Shown piece by piece: positions 37,920 through 48,017 of a DNA stretch of 64,000 nt; the first letter of the stretch is position 1, and each line of letters starts with the position of its first letter. The notes under the pieces were generated by a model. That model saw nothing but the letters and a program-made list of their open reading frames with translations. It was not told where the DNA came from and searched no databases. Made by a program: the position numbers and the translations under genes. Source of the DNA: Nitrosomonas sp. GTDB lineage: Bacteria > Pseudomonadota > Gammaproteobacteria > Burkholderiales > Nitrosomonadaceae. The stretch spans positions 82,776 to 146,775 of the forward strand of contig JAGNZK010000001.1 in NCBI GenBank assembly GCA_017984435.1, in the 5' to 3' direction.

Positions 37920-38162
37920 TTAACCTAGAAACCTCAGTTGGACCAGGTAAAGTGTATGGTTCTGAGGGTACAGGGCAAGATGCAACGACGCGAAATGGTC
38001 ATTCCATTTCAAGAAGTTGCAACGCTGCAATGTATTCTCAAAACCATGCAATTCGCCTCGTAGCAAACTCACTCAACAGGTGGAATAGTAAGCTATTGAA
38101 AAAATTAATAATTCACAATGCTCAATATCCATTCGAGCGACCAACTGAGGTTCCTAGGTTTA
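37920..38162. repeat. MITE-like element with 22-bp inverted ends (243 bp)
   Basis: The left end TTAACCTAGAAACCTCAGTTGG (given here as position 37920-37941) matches the reverse complement of 38141-38162 at 20 of 22 bases. The inner core CCTCAGTTGG is perfect. The interior encodes no recognisable protein. The flanks contain runs of T and A that obscure any target duplication. The remaining spacer up to 38301 shows no gene. Confidence 0.65.
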
Positions 38163-38301
38163 AAAGCCTACAGTCTCAAATTTACAGGATAATCGTTCAA
38201 ATCCCTACTTTAACACTGAAGTTTTGTAAAAATATTGTTGTGTAATTCATACACTCATTTTCCAGTACCCTACTTCTTTTCTGATTCTAACCATTGTTTT
38301 A

Positions 38302-39924
38302 ATGAATGCAGGTGAAAAATTGAATGATTCAGTCAACACGACGTCTGCGTGGTCTCCACTCAGGATTCCCGTTTTTCGTATGCTATGGATGGCAACCCTG
38401 GCATCAAACATCGGGACCTGGATGCATGATATCGGTGCCAGCTGGTTAATGACCTCGCTGTCACCCACACCCGTGATGGTGGCGCTGATCCAAACTGCCA
38501 CTACTTTACCCATTTTCCTATTGGCCATGCCGGCGGGTGCCTTGGCCGACATCATCGATCGGCGCCGCTATCTGATCGTGGTGCAGCTATGGCTGGCGCT
38601 GGTTGCCGGACTACTGGGATTTCTGACACTGACTGGGATTACCTCGGCATGGAGCCTGATCGCGTTGACGTTTGCGATGGGGATTGGGTCAGCGATGATG
38701 ATGCCAGCGTGGGCGGCGATAACACCGGAGCTGGTACCACGCGCCGAGTTACAGTCCGCGATTGCGTTGAACGGACTCGGGATCAACGTGGCACGTGCAA
38801 TTGGTCCGGCACTGGCCGGGGTGATTATCTCCTTTTCCGGGCCTGGTGCGGTATTTGTTCTGAACGCGCTGTCGTATCTCCTGGTCATTATCGCTTTGAT
38901 ACGTTGGCAACGCGAAGCACCGATCAGTGAGTTACCGAGTGAACGATTCTTTAGTGCACTACGCTCCGGCTTTCGTTTCGCGCGCCACGCGCCCGACCTC
39001 CAGGCCGCAGTCATGCGTGGGCTGGGATTTTTTCTATTTGCAAGTGCTTCCTGGGCTTTATTGCCCATGCTGGTCAAAAGCTTGGCCAATGGCGGGCCGC
39101 AAACATTCGGTATCTTAGTAGGCTGTATCGGTGCCGGTGCAGTCATCGGCGCACTCATATTACCGAAGCTTCGTGAAAAAATTTCACGCGATCGGTTGGT
39201 CGCATTGGCAACCGTCGTATACGCAAGCGCCATGGCTGCATTGGCGACCTTCAATCAACTGATTCTCTTGTGTTTGGCGATGGCCGTGAGCGGTATTGCA
39301 TGGATCACTGTCTTGTCGTCGCTCCAGGTGGCAGCGCAAATGGCACTCCCTAATTGGGTGCGGTCACGCGGACTCGCCGTCTTTATGGCGGTCATGATGG
39401 GCTCCATGGCACTCGGCAGTCTGTTGTGGGGCAAAGTCGCGGAAATAACAAGTATTTCAGAAGCGCTGATCATCGCAGCGATGGGTGCGGTGGTAGCCGT
39501 AGCGCTCACCTGGCGCTGGCGCATCGGCGGTATCGAGAAAATCAATCTCACCCCTTCGATGCATTGGCCCGCACCAATGGTACATGACGCAGTGACACAT
39601 GATCGCGGCCCTGTTCTGGTGACGATTCAGTACCAAGTTCGAAGCGACAGAACGGGTGAATTTCTAACGACGATTCGCGAACTCGGCAAACGCCGTTGCC
39701 GGAACGGTGCTTACGCTTGGGGTGTATTTGAACATACCGAGCATCCCAATCACTTCATTGAATTCTTCAGCATCGAATTCTGGCTCGAACACTTGCGTCA
39801 GCATGAACGCGTAACCGATGCGGATCGCGTTTTACAGACAGAACTTCACGCTTTACTCGTCGCCGGGAGTAAACCCGTAGTCACGCATTATGTGGCACCC
39901 AAATTTCCCATTGGAAAACAATAA
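38302..39924 (+). CDS. MFS transporter (MFS_3/EntS-like) with C-terminal ABM-like domain
   Basis: Major facilitator protein of 540 residues with about ten to twelve membrane helices in residues 25-410, resembling the PF05977 group that includes enterobactin exporter EntS. GALADIIDRRRYLIVVQLW at about residue 75 is the MFS loop 2-3 motif. After residue 430 comes a soluble domain (VTIQYQVRSDRTGEFLTTIR, then GAYAWGVFEHTEHPNHFIE) that looks like a dimeric alpha/beta barrel of the antibiotic-biosynthesis-monooxygenase type. Such fusions recur in this MFS group. Substrate unknown. The ATG at 38302 is the first reasonable start. The gene is convergent with the FMN reductase gene. Confidence 0.85.
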   Translation: MNAGEKLNDSVNTTSAWSPLRIPVFRMLWMATLASNIGTWMHDIGASWLMTSLSPTPVMVALIQTATTLPIFLLAMPAGALADIIDRRRYLIVVQLWLALVAGLLGFLTLTGITSAWSLIALTFAMGIGSAMMMPAWAAITPELVPRAELQSAIALNGLGINVARAIGPALAGVIISFSGPGAVFVLNALSYLLVIIALIRWQREAPISELPSERFFSALRSGFRFARHAPDLQAAVMRGLGFFLFASASWALLPMLVKSLANGGPQTFGILVGCIGAGAVIGALILPKLREKISRDRLVALATVVYASAMAALATFNQLILLCLAMAVSGIAWITVLSSLQVAAQMALPNWVRSRGLAVFMAVMMGSMALGSLLWGKVAEITSISEALIIAAMGAVVAVALTWRWRIGGIEKINLTPSMHWPAPMVHDAVTHDRGPVLVTIQYQVRSDRTGEFLTTIRELGKRRCRNGAYAWGVFEHTEHPNHFIEFFSIEFWLEHLRQHERVTDADRVLQTELHALLVAGSKPVVTHYVAPKFPIGKQ

Positions 39925-39964
39925 AATGAAAATCGCACGGTCTCATCAGAACAATTACGTAGCG

Positions 39965-40528
39965 CTATGATTTGTTATTGATTTGAATGAACTCGACAAA
40001 TCCGGCCAAAAAATCCTCAAGCTGCTTACGCACCGCTGCATCCGTCATTTCACCGGATTCATTGAAGATTTGATGCGCCCGGGATACCAATAACCGTCCA
40101 CCGAACCATGGCCGCGTACCCAATGTCCGCAACACCGGCAACCAGGCGTTCTGGGATAATACCGTACCGAATCCACCGGGCGTCGCACCGATCACCACAA
40201 CCGGGCGATTTCCGAAAATCCGTGCAGTTTCGCCGGGTGGCCGCGACAGCCAATCTAACGCATTTTTGAATACCCCCGGCATGGAATTGTTGTATTCCGG
40301 CGTAGCCATCAATAATCCATCAGCAGCAGCAATTTGTTCTTGCAGCGTAATGACTGCCGACGGGATTCCTTCGATAGTCTCCAGATCACCGTCATAAAGC
40401 GGGATGCCTTTGAGTGTAGCAATTTCAAGCGCAACACCCTGAGGTGCTAGTTCGCTAGCAGCGCGTAACAATGCACTATTGTAAGAATTGTTCCGTAGGC
40501 TTCCCGCAATCCCGATGATTTTTGTCAT
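39965..40528 (-). CDS. NAD(P)H-dependent FMN reductase
   Basis: Flavodoxin-fold reductase of 187 residues, similar to the ChrR/SsuE/YieF group of quinone, chromate or azo reductases. GIAGSLRNNSYNSALLRAA at the N-terminus is the FMN-phosphate loop. MATPEYNNSMPGVFKNALDW at about residue 75 is the family signature, and GATPGGFGTVLSQN follows. It likely works in the cytoplasm against oxidants or xenobiotics. The ATG at 40528 has an AGAGAGGA ribosome binding site and overlaps the end of a 57-codon ORF just upstream. Confidence 0.9.
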   Translation of the reverse strand: MTKIIGIAGSLRNNSYNSALLRAASELAPQGVALEIATLKGIPLYDGDLETIEGIPSAVITLQEQIAAADGLLMATPEYNNSMPGVFKNALDWLSRPPGETARIFGNRPVVVIGATPGGFGTVLSQNAWLPVLRTLGTRPWFGGRLLVSRAHQIFNESGEMTDAAVRKQLEDFLAGFVEFIQINNKS

Positions 40529-40698
40529 AGCATTCCTCTCTTATTGTATTGAAATATTTGATTGTTTATGAACAGCTTGACACCTAAAAATACAATTTCT
40601 CCCAAGATGATCTCCACGCAATGCGGCATAACCACACGCATGTTGCCAGCTGCCACTGCCTGGAGAAAGGCCCGCATGTCTTCAAATCGATGTTCCAT
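40525..40698 (-). CDS. Possible small ORF coupled to the FMN reductase gene
   Basis: A 57-codon frame begins at ATG 40698 with GGGAA about 8 nt upstream. Its TGA overlaps the ATG of the FMN reductase in an ATGA arrangement. The product starts MEHRFEDMRAFLQAVAAG and has a hydrophobic middle (VEIILGEIVFLGVKLFI). I recognise no family. The overlap suggests translational coupling, but the reductase has its own strong ribosome binding site, so this may be a chance frame or a gene remnant. Confidence 0.3.
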   Translation of the reverse strand: MEHRFEDMRAFLQAVAAGNMRVVMPHCVEIILGEIVFLGVKLFINNQIFQYNKRGML

Positions 40699-40951
40699 TG
40701 TTCTGTATTCCCGAACACTGATTTCGAGAAATATGGGTTCTCAATTCATGTAGGAAAGTATAACCTTAACGCGCTGGATCAAAATAGGCACCCGTAAGAA
40801 TATTGGTATTGAGATTGTCATTTCTTATCAAGCTCGGTTAGAAAATTGATGGAGCATACGTCATCTTGATCTATTCACCAGTATATTGCTCCCGGTAAAT
40901 AAATTTTGTGTAACGCAGCTTTTTTATTGTCATCAAATCCAAGGAGAAATT

Positions 40952-41584
40952 ATGAGCCACATCAACCCAGACGAAACTACCATGCTGCTAATTGATCATC
41001 AGAGTGGTCTGTTCCAATTAGTCAAGGATATCCCTGTACCAGACTTGCGCCGCAACGCCATTGCACTCGCTAAAGTGGCTACGCTGTTGAAAATGCCGGT
41101 CATTACCTCGGCTTCAGTTCCTGACGGCCCGAACGGTCCGCTGATTCCGGAAATTCACCAAGCTGCCCCGCATGCCCAATACGTCGGGCGCAAAGGTGAG
41201 ATCAATGTCTGGGATAGCCCAGGTTTTGTAAAAGCAGTCGAAGCGACGGGTCGCAAAACACTCATTTTAGCCGGTACGCTCACCAGCGTGTGCATGGCTT
41301 TCCCCTCTATCAGCGCGGTGGCTAACGGTTACAAGGTATATGCCGTGGTAGATGCCTCGGGCAACTGGAGCAAAATGAGTACGGACCTGACTATTGCCCG
41401 CATTGTACAAGCAGGTGTCATTCCGATTGATACCGTTGCGGTTATTTCGGAACTGCAGAAAACCTGGAATAGACCGGATGCAATGCAATTCGCCGATCTC
41501 TATGCAGATCATGCCATGCCGCATTACCGGCTGCTGATTGAAAGCTATGACAAGGCGCAGACGGTACAGCAGGCAAAAAATTGA
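40952..41584 (+). CDS. Isochorismatase family cysteine hydrolase (first paralog)
   Basis: Cysteine hydrolase of the isochorismatase/YcaC fold, 210 residues. The catalytic triad candidates are the aspartate in [11 protein letters not shown], the lysine in [11 protein letters not shown] and the cysteine in [11 protein letters not shown] at about residue 113. The frame is open to 40886, but ATG 40952 has an AAGGAG ribosome binding site and yields [11 protein letters not shown]. The substrate is unknown; YcaC-like members act on amides or are of unknown function. It forms a cluster with the SnoaL-like gene and a second paralog. Confidence 0.9.
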   Translation: MSHINPDETTMLLIDHQSGLFQLVKDIPVPDLRRNAIALAKVATLLKMPVITSASVPDGPNGPLIPEIHQAAPHAQYVGRKGEINVWDSPGFVKAVEATGRKTLILAGTLTSVCMAFPSISAVANGYKVYAVVDASGNWSKMSTDLTIARIVQAGVIPIDTVAVISELQKTWNRPDAMQFADLYADHAMPHYRLLIESYDKAQTVQQAKN

Positions 41585-41639
41585 ATCCCGTATTTATTTG
41601 CAGTTTATTCTACAAATATAGTTCAAAAAGGAGTAACTA

Positions 41640-41990
41640 ATGACTTTGGAAGAGAAACTAAATGACTTGAACAACATGATTCTAAAAGGCGAAATACTGG
41701 AATCGATGGATAAATACTACCACACCGATTGTGTCGTCATTGAAAAAAATGAGGTGATGGCAAAAGGTTTACAGCAAGCCAAAGATCGGGAATCATCCGT
41801 ATTCGAAGGCGTCGAGGCATGGCTCAAGTCAGAGATTAAATCGACCGCCGTGGGTGAGAACGTAACGATGACCGAATGGCATTTCGAGTACAAGCACAAA
41901 GATTTTGGACACAAAAAATTTGATCAGGTAGCGGTCCAACACTGGCAGAATGGAAAGATCATCAGCGACCGATTCTATGCGCTATATTGA
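41640..41990 (+). CDS. SnoaL/NTF2-like small protein
   Basis: 116-residue protein with the alpha+beta cone of the NTF2-like superfamily. An N-terminal helix (EEKLNDLNNMILKGEILE) is followed by a DKYYHTDCVVIE strand, and a C-terminal set of strands ends in WQNGKIISDRFYALY. Many SnoaL-like proteins are small isomerases or hydrolases, while others only bind ligands. It lies between two isochorismatase-like genes with spacers of about 55 and 75 bp, all on the plus strand, so a shared pathway is likely but unidentified. Confidence 0.85.
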   Translation: MTLEEKLNDLNNMILKGEILESMDKYYHTDCVVIEKNEVMAKGLQQAKDRESSVFEGVEAWLKSEIKSTAVGENVTMTEWHFEYKHKDFGHKKFDQVAVQHWQNGKIISDRFYALY

Positions 41991-42065
41991 ACCATCCTCT
42001 TACCTTAGAACATTAATATCATTTGAATAGATATCTAATCATCACCAACCATCAGGAGCATAACA

Positions 42066-42695
42066 ATGAACAAGGGTTTTAAATACAATCGACTTTCCAA
42101 AGATGATGCGGTTTTATTGCTGGTAGACCATCAAGCCGGTTTGATCTCACTGGTACAGGATTTTTCACCGAACGAATTCAAGAACAACGTGTTGGCTCTG
42201 ACAGCTTGCGGCAAGTATTTCAAGCTGCCGACAATCCTGACCACCAGTTTTGAAGATGGCCCAAACGGACCATTGGTTCCGGAAATCAAGGAAATGCACC
42301 CCACCGCGCCTTATGTCGCACGTCCAGGCAATATCAATGCCTGGGACAATGAAGACTTCGTGAATGCCATCAAAAAAACCGGCCGCAAACAACTCATTAT
42401 CGCTGGCGTGGTCACTGAAGTCTGCGTAGCCTTTCCAGCGTTATCCGCAATCGAAGAAGGTTATGAGGTTTTCGTCGTCACGGATGCTTCCGGCACATTT
42501 AATGAGGTGACTCGTGATGCGGCCTGGGCGCGCATGCAGTCAGCCGGTGTACAAATGATGAGCTGGTTCGGCGTGGCATGCGAATTGCACCGTGACTGGC
42601 GCAACGATGTCGAAGGCCTGGGTGCCTTGTTCTCCAGTTACCTTCCGAACTACCGCAATCTGATGACGAGCTACTTCGCCATCAGCAAAAAATAG
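42066..42695 (+). CDS. Isochorismatase family cysteine hydrolase (second paralog, YcaC-like)
   Basis: 209-residue paralog of the hydrolase at 40952. LLLVDHQAGLISLVQ, the FEDGPNGPLVPEI block, and the catalytic cysteine in GVVTEVCVAFPALSA at about residue 120 match YcaC-type members. A region near the C-terminus (WFGVACELHRDW) differs from the first paralog, so substrate preference may differ. The ATG follows a CAGGAG ribosome binding site. A terminator stands 50 bp downstream, ending this three-gene unit. Confidence 0.9.
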   Translation: MNKGFKYNRLSKDDAVLLLVDHQAGLISLVQDFSPNEFKNNVLALTACGKYFKLPTILTTSFEDGPNGPLVPEIKEMHPTAPYVARPGNINAWDNEDFVNAIKKTGRKQLIIAGVVTEVCVAFPALSAIEEGYEVFVVTDASGTFNEVTRDAAWARMQSAGVQMMSWFGVACELHRDWRNDVEGLGALFSSYLPNYRNLMTSYFAISKK

Positions 42696-42747
42696 GGAGA
42701 AATCCGAGATAACAACAGCTGCATCTAGTTTGCATGCTTCAATAAAT

Positions 42748-42807
42748 AAAAACAGGCAAGAAACCGCAATTGATACGTCATCAATGCGTATCTGAGCCTG
42801 TTTTTTT
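42748..42807 (+). terminator. Terminator after the hydrolase operon
   Basis: AAAAACAGGC at 42748-42757 pairs with GCCTGTTTTT at 42796-42805, followed by more T. A second stem, GATACG/CGTATC, lies inside at about 42772-42792. The stem and T-run fit a rho-independent terminator; the spacer up to dapE is otherwise featureless. Confidence 0.8.
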
Positions 42808-42961
42808 ATCACCGCACAGGCGATACAGATAGTTCTTCAACGGTTTGTTAGTACATCATTTGGCCTTGTCGTCAGATATAATCAGTTTTTTTCGCGGACA
42901 AAGCTAGTCTCTAGTTAGTATCATCATTGATGAAAGTTCTAAGTCTAAGCAGGTCATTTAA

Positions 42962-44188
<1,227 letters not shown>

Positions 44189-44482
44189 GATAAAAATTAC
44201 CTGCTTACCTAAACCGGCACCACGGCTCGGGCTTCTATACGAGTTCCCTTCTGTGGCGTTGCAATAGTTTTATGGCTTCAATTTAGGATCTCCTGTTGGC
44301 CTTTAATTTCATACCTTCAATGGAATCTATGATTGTGATTTGAATCAACTGGAGATTCATCAAAAATTCTTCCTGATGTAAGTACTCATAACAATCTCCA
44401 CCTAGTAAAAATTTTTTCTGCTATTCTAAATGGGCAAAAAAGAGTTTTTTGCTTGTCAATCGAAAAAGAAAAGGAGAAAAAT
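44189..44482. other. Spacer without recognisable gene
   Basis: About 290 bp with no convincing coding region on either strand and no terminator-like hairpin found behind dapE. The end near the small cysteine-rich gene carries its ribosome binding site. Confidence 0.4.
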
Positions 44483-44761
44483 ATGTTCAAAAAATCAATG
44501 AGTGCATTAATATTAGTTATTGCAATGGTTTTTGCCTCGAGTCATGTTTTCGCAGCCTGTAGTTTGGAATCCGAGAAAGATGGAAAAAGCGCCTGTGGCG
44601 CTAACCAGGTCTGTTATTTGGTTGAAGGAGCCTGTATTGATAAAAAAAGCCTTCCAGCCGGAAAAGCATGTAAAAAATCGGGTGTTTGCCAGAATTCATG
44701 TGTGACAGCGGATGGCAAAGAAACCAAGGAAGATGGTTCCGAGACAGGAATGTGTAATTAG
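44483..44761 (+). CDS. Small cysteine-rich secreted protein
   Basis: Unrecognised 92-residue protein. A Sec signal peptide is clear: MFKKSMSALILVIAMVFASS, then HVFA and a likely cut before ACSLES. The mature part of about 65 residues holds eight cysteines, enough for four disulfides, spaced through SACGAN, QVCYL, GACID, KACKKSGVCQNSC and a final GMCN. It is rich in K, G and D. The frame opens at 44453, but the ATG at 44483 has AAGGAG 7-8 nt before it. It is probably periplasmic or extracellular. No function can be assigned. Confidence 0.75.
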   Translation: MFKKSMSALILVIAMVFASSHVFAACSLESEKDGKSACGANQVCYLVEGACIDKKSLPAGKACKKSGVCQNSCVTADGKETKEDGSETGMCN

Positions 44762-44875
44762 TCTCTAAAAAATCACTACTGTCTCGTTGACGGGAAAGTA
44801 CTCGTGGCCCGATTCAGACCTGATTGGTATAATAAGCTGTTTTACATAACTTGTTAAATCAGCTAGGAGAATCAG

Positions 44876-45165
44876 GCCATATCTCATTGTAATGCCATAT
44901 TCTCCCAAATACTAAACTTGTACCGAACCATGAATTTGAGATGCTTGCAAAGCAACATGATTCAGGCCGTTCTGTTTTAAGAATTCGTTTTATTCCCTAG
45001 AGGCATCTACCCATAGACCTTTGTCTATCCGTTTTTCCATAGATAGCTTTCGTTCAACAAAAGCGCCATCAAACTTTATGCCGGATTGAACCACGATGGC
45101 TATCTTCCTGAGTTTTTTTACCATTACAGGAGATCAGTTCTTTTGTTGATTTACATCAAGTAAAA
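44876..45165 (+). pseudogene. Decayed IS4-family transposase remnant
   Basis: Pieces of an IS4-type DDE transposase follow each other in changing frames: NAIFSQILNL, then VPNHEFEMLAKQHDSGR, then KNSFYSLEAST, LCLSVFP, SFRSTK and SAIKLYAGLNHDGYLPE. The order matches the N-terminus and the first part of the catalytic domain of such enzymes. At least three frame changes, a stop and an apparent internal deletion after GRSV show it is dead. The coordinates are approximate. The flanking spacer, 44762-45277, otherwise carries no gene. Confidence 0.7.
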
Positions 45166-45277
45166 TCGCAGAAAATTATTTCAGAATCAAGAAATAACAG
45201 ATTAATTAAATCGATAATGATATGAAGTGGATAATCAAGTAATGGCAAATCATCTTAAATTTCTTCTAGAGGCTTCC

Positions 45278-46588
45278 ATGAAACGATTCAAAAATAAAAT
45301 ACGGATTTTACTTTTCGGTTTACTAGGATTAATACCATTCACTTTGGCATTCTCACAAACAGTGATTGATGGCGGGAATTGGAAAACAGGTGTCCCGATG
45401 AACAGTCTTCGGGCTTCTCCGACTGTAGCAAGCGTTGGTGGCAAGATCTATGCCATTGGTGGCATGTTTGATTGGGATCAAGCGGTACAGAATATCGAAG
45501 TTTTCGATCCGGCTACAAAAAAATGGACGGTTAAGAGTGCGATGTTAAAACCTCGATGGGGTCATGCCGGAGCAGTGCTTAACGGTAAAATTTATACTAT
45601 CGGTGGTTATTTTGGGAGTGGTCATTACGCCAGCGAGGTCGAAGAATATGATCCGATTAACGACACATGGCGAGTCCGGGCTTCTTTGCCTGTGGCACAA
45701 GTCCAACCAGCCGCGGCGGCACTGAATGGCAAGATCTATGCGTTTGGCGGTAATACTGATCGTCAAGGTCTCTACGAATATGATCCCGCCACTAATAAAT
45801 GGACACCGCGAGCCCACATGATAGAACGCCGCTACGGTCATGCCGGGGTAGCATTAGGTGGAAAGCTCTATGCGATTGGAGGGTATGATCACATCGATGA
45901 CGCCATGATGGCAACGGTTGAGGAATATAACCCGGCGACCAATACGTGGAGAATGGTTGCACCAATGTCCATACCACGAATCTTTCATGCGGCTACGGTT
46001 TTCAATAGGAAAATCTATGTGTTTGGTGGGAGTCCTACTCTAGACTTGAGAGGTCAACTTTCAAATGTCGAGGAGTATGATCCTGTCACCAACACGTGGC
46101 GCACAATGGCCTCTATGCCAACTGCACGTTCCGGCATAGCGGCTACATTGTTAAATAACAAAATTCATGTCATAGGCGGCGCAACCAATGGCGGCGAATT
46201 TCTCAATAATGTAGAGGAATTTCAACCGCCCCAGGATTGTTCATTGACTCCCCCAATATTATCCGCATTAATCAGCAGCAAAACCGGTATTCAAAGTGCG
46301 CGACAGTGGACGATCACATTAACAAGCACTTGCTTTGCAGACGAGGCGCAAATTGATGGATTGACGTTGACTCAAACTTTTGGCGCGGCTTGTACGCCGA
46401 TAATCACCAGTCCACTCAAATTTCCATTAAAAGTGGGTGATATCGAAGCGCCTGGTGAAGCTAGCGGTGTGGTAACCATCAATTTCACAGGGTGTGCCAA
46501 TAACGCGCGGTTTGGCGCCAAAGTCACATACAGTACCAATGATGGAACAGTGCACGGCTCCAAAACATTGAATAACCAGTACCGCTAA
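45278..46588 (+). CDS. Secreted Kelch-repeat protein
   Basis: 436-residue exported protein. A signal peptide (MKRFKNKIRILLFGLLGLIP, then FTLAFSQ) precedes six Kelch repeats marked by GGKIYAIGG, NGKIYTIGG, NGKIYAFGG, GGKLYAIGG, NRKIYVFGG and NNKIHVIGG, each with an EEYDP-x-TNTW type strand. Six repeats fit a six-bladed beta-propeller. The last 110 residues form a separate beta-rich domain with four cysteines and no PEP-CTERM tag. The frame opens at 45227, but the ATG at 45278 has GAGG 6 nt upstream and begins the signal peptide. It stands 20 bp ahead of the first PEP-CTERM gene and may share its transcript. Confidence 0.88.
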   Translation: MKRFKNKIRILLFGLLGLIPFTLAFSQTVIDGGNWKTGVPMNSLRASPTVASVGGKIYAIGGMFDWDQAVQNIEVFDPATKKWTVKSAMLKPRWGHAGAVLNGKIYTIGGYFGSGHYASEVEEYDPINDTWRVRASLPVAQVQPAAAALNGKIYAFGGNTDRQGLYEYDPATNKWTPRAHMIERRYGHAGVALGGKLYAIGGYDHIDDAMMATVEEYNPATNTWRMVAPMSIPRIFHAATVFNRKIYVFGGSPTLDLRGQLSNVEEYDPVTNTWRTMASMPTARSGIAATLLNNKIHVIGGATNGGEFLNNVEEFQPPQDCSLTPPILSALISSKTGIQSARQWTITLTSTCFADEAQIDGLTLTQTFGAACTPIITSPLKFPLKVGDIEAPGEASGVVTINFTGCANNARFGAKVTYSTNDGTVHGSKTLNNQYR

Positions 46589-46608
46589 TTTATCGGGGAA
46601 AATCAATC

Positions 46609-47190
46609 ATGTTGAAACGATTACTACTTCTGGGCGCTTTCTTAGGCACGCTTTCTTGTACCTCGCTGCAGGCCACCACGACATTCCAGCTTAATCCGTT
46701 GGATGGGGCAATTTCCGGGAAGCCCGGATCCACTATCGGCTGGGGATTTAACCTCAGCAATGACGAAAACTTTCTCGTCGTCACCAGTGTATTGTTTGAA
46801 CCGGATACTGCGTTGGGAACATTCACCGATTTTATCAGCGCAGCCAATTTTTTTGTCGTCGGCCCCGCAAACAGTGGTAGCACCGTGTGGGCGCAAACCT
46901 TCAACGCCGGCCTGCAAACTGGTGTTGGTAGCTTCTTCATTACTCCCGATACAGCAATCGGCAGTGTCGCCAATGGCGATATGGTGTTGACCTACGACCT
47001 GTTCTCGCGCAGTCCACTGGATGTTAATTTCAATCCCGATACCGATACGCTTTCGAATGGCAATGTGTTGACCGCAACTGCATCAGTGACAGTTTCTCCA
47101 GTCCCGGAGCCTCAAACCTACGCGATGCTGCTTGCAGGACTTGGTTTGCTGGGTTTTGTAATACATCGTAGAAAAGACACCACGCTGTAA
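46609..47190 (+). CDS. PEP-CTERM sorting domain protein 1
   Basis: 193-residue exported protein. An N-terminal signal peptide (MLKRLLLLGAFLGTLSCTSL) precedes a beta-rich body of unknown fold. The C-terminus is a PEP-CTERM tag: VPEPQTYAMLLAGLGLLGFV followed by an HRRK basic tail. Proteins with this tag are handled by exosortase (EpsH/XrtA-type) and often relate to the biofilm matrix; no exosortase gene is in the window. It follows the Kelch gene by 20 bp. Confidence 0.9.
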   Translation: MLKRLLLLGAFLGTLSCTSLQATTTFQLNPLDGAISGKPGSTIGWGFNLSNDENFLVVTSVLFEPDTALGTFTDFISAANFFVVGPANSGSTVWAQTFNAGLQTGVGSFFITPDTAIGSVANGDMVLTYDLFSRSPLDVNFNPDTDTLSNGNVLTATASVTVSPVPEPQTYAMLLAGLGLLGFVIHRRKDTTL

Positions 47191-47230
47191 ATCAGATTTA
47201 CATTTTTAGCTATAAATTTTTTTGGAGGAA

Positions 47231-47885
47231 ATGAGCATGACAGAAAATCTTTCTTTTGGTATGAAACTAAAATTGTTGGTACCTCTATGTGGCTGATGGC
47301 AGCGCCAACGTGTTTCGCTTCGATGGAAATACCGGGGCATCAATGGGCATCTTTGCCAGCGGAGATGCGGGGGATACTTATCGGGGGATGGCGTGGGGCC
47401 CTGACGGAAACCTGTATGTTGGGACGGTATCGGATCATTTCGATCGCTTCGATGGTGCGACGGGTGTTTCACTGGGAATCCTACCAACACCCCAGGCAAG
47501 CTCGATACATAACGTCGCGTTTGGTCCTGATGGATTGTTGTATGGCGGAGATTATTTTGGCAACAGCGTCTATGCCTATAACTTCGTTACTGGAGAACTC
47601 GTGAAATCGTTTGATGGACTGAGCGGCGCTAATGGTCTGAAATTTGATAACAATGGTGATCTTTTAGTGTCAAGCTATTTCCAAAACCGGATTGTCAGAT
47701 TCGATACTGATTCAGGTGCTCCGGGAACTGTATTGACAAGCGGCCATCCGCTTAACGGCCCGCTTGACTTGGTGGTGTTAGCGGTGCCTGAACCAGAAAC
47801 CTATGCCATGCTGCTCGCAGGACTTGGTTTGCTGGGATTCGTTGTGCGTCGTAAAGATAGGAGAAATAATCACTCTTTTTCATAA
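47231..47885 (+). pseudogene. Broken PEP-CTERM / beta-propeller gene
   Basis: A GGAGG ribosome binding site and ATGs at 47231 and 47237 open a frame, MTENLSFGMKLKLLVPLCG, that stops at 47296. A second frame, readable from a GTG at 47289, encodes 198 residues of NHL/SMP-30-like repeats (VADGSANVFRFDG, AWGPDGNLYVGT, AFGPDGLLYGGD) ending in VPEPETYAMLLAGLGLLGFV, a PEP-CTERM tag. The second frame lacks a signal peptide, which PEP-CTERM proteins require. MKLKLLV looks like the start of one, so a deletion has probably removed its core and shifted the frame. Translational coupling through the GTG/TGA overlap is a less likely alternative. Confidence 0.6.
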
Positions 47886-48017
47886 GAGATAAATGTATTG
47901 AAAGTCAGATTGACTGTTAAGTACATGGGTAATCGATAAAAAATACTTAACTACACAATCCGTGACTCTTTAAAAGGTTTTCAATCGAATCCACAGACAT
48001 CAATAAAAGAAAACATC

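Noticed and set aside
37952-38245. 97-codon frame on the plus strand
   Set aside because: It lies mostly inside the MITE-like element, has no ribosome binding site and no family resemblance.
38568-39254. 228-codon frame on the minus strand
   Set aside because: Antisense to the MFS gene, low-complexity and without a ribosome binding site.
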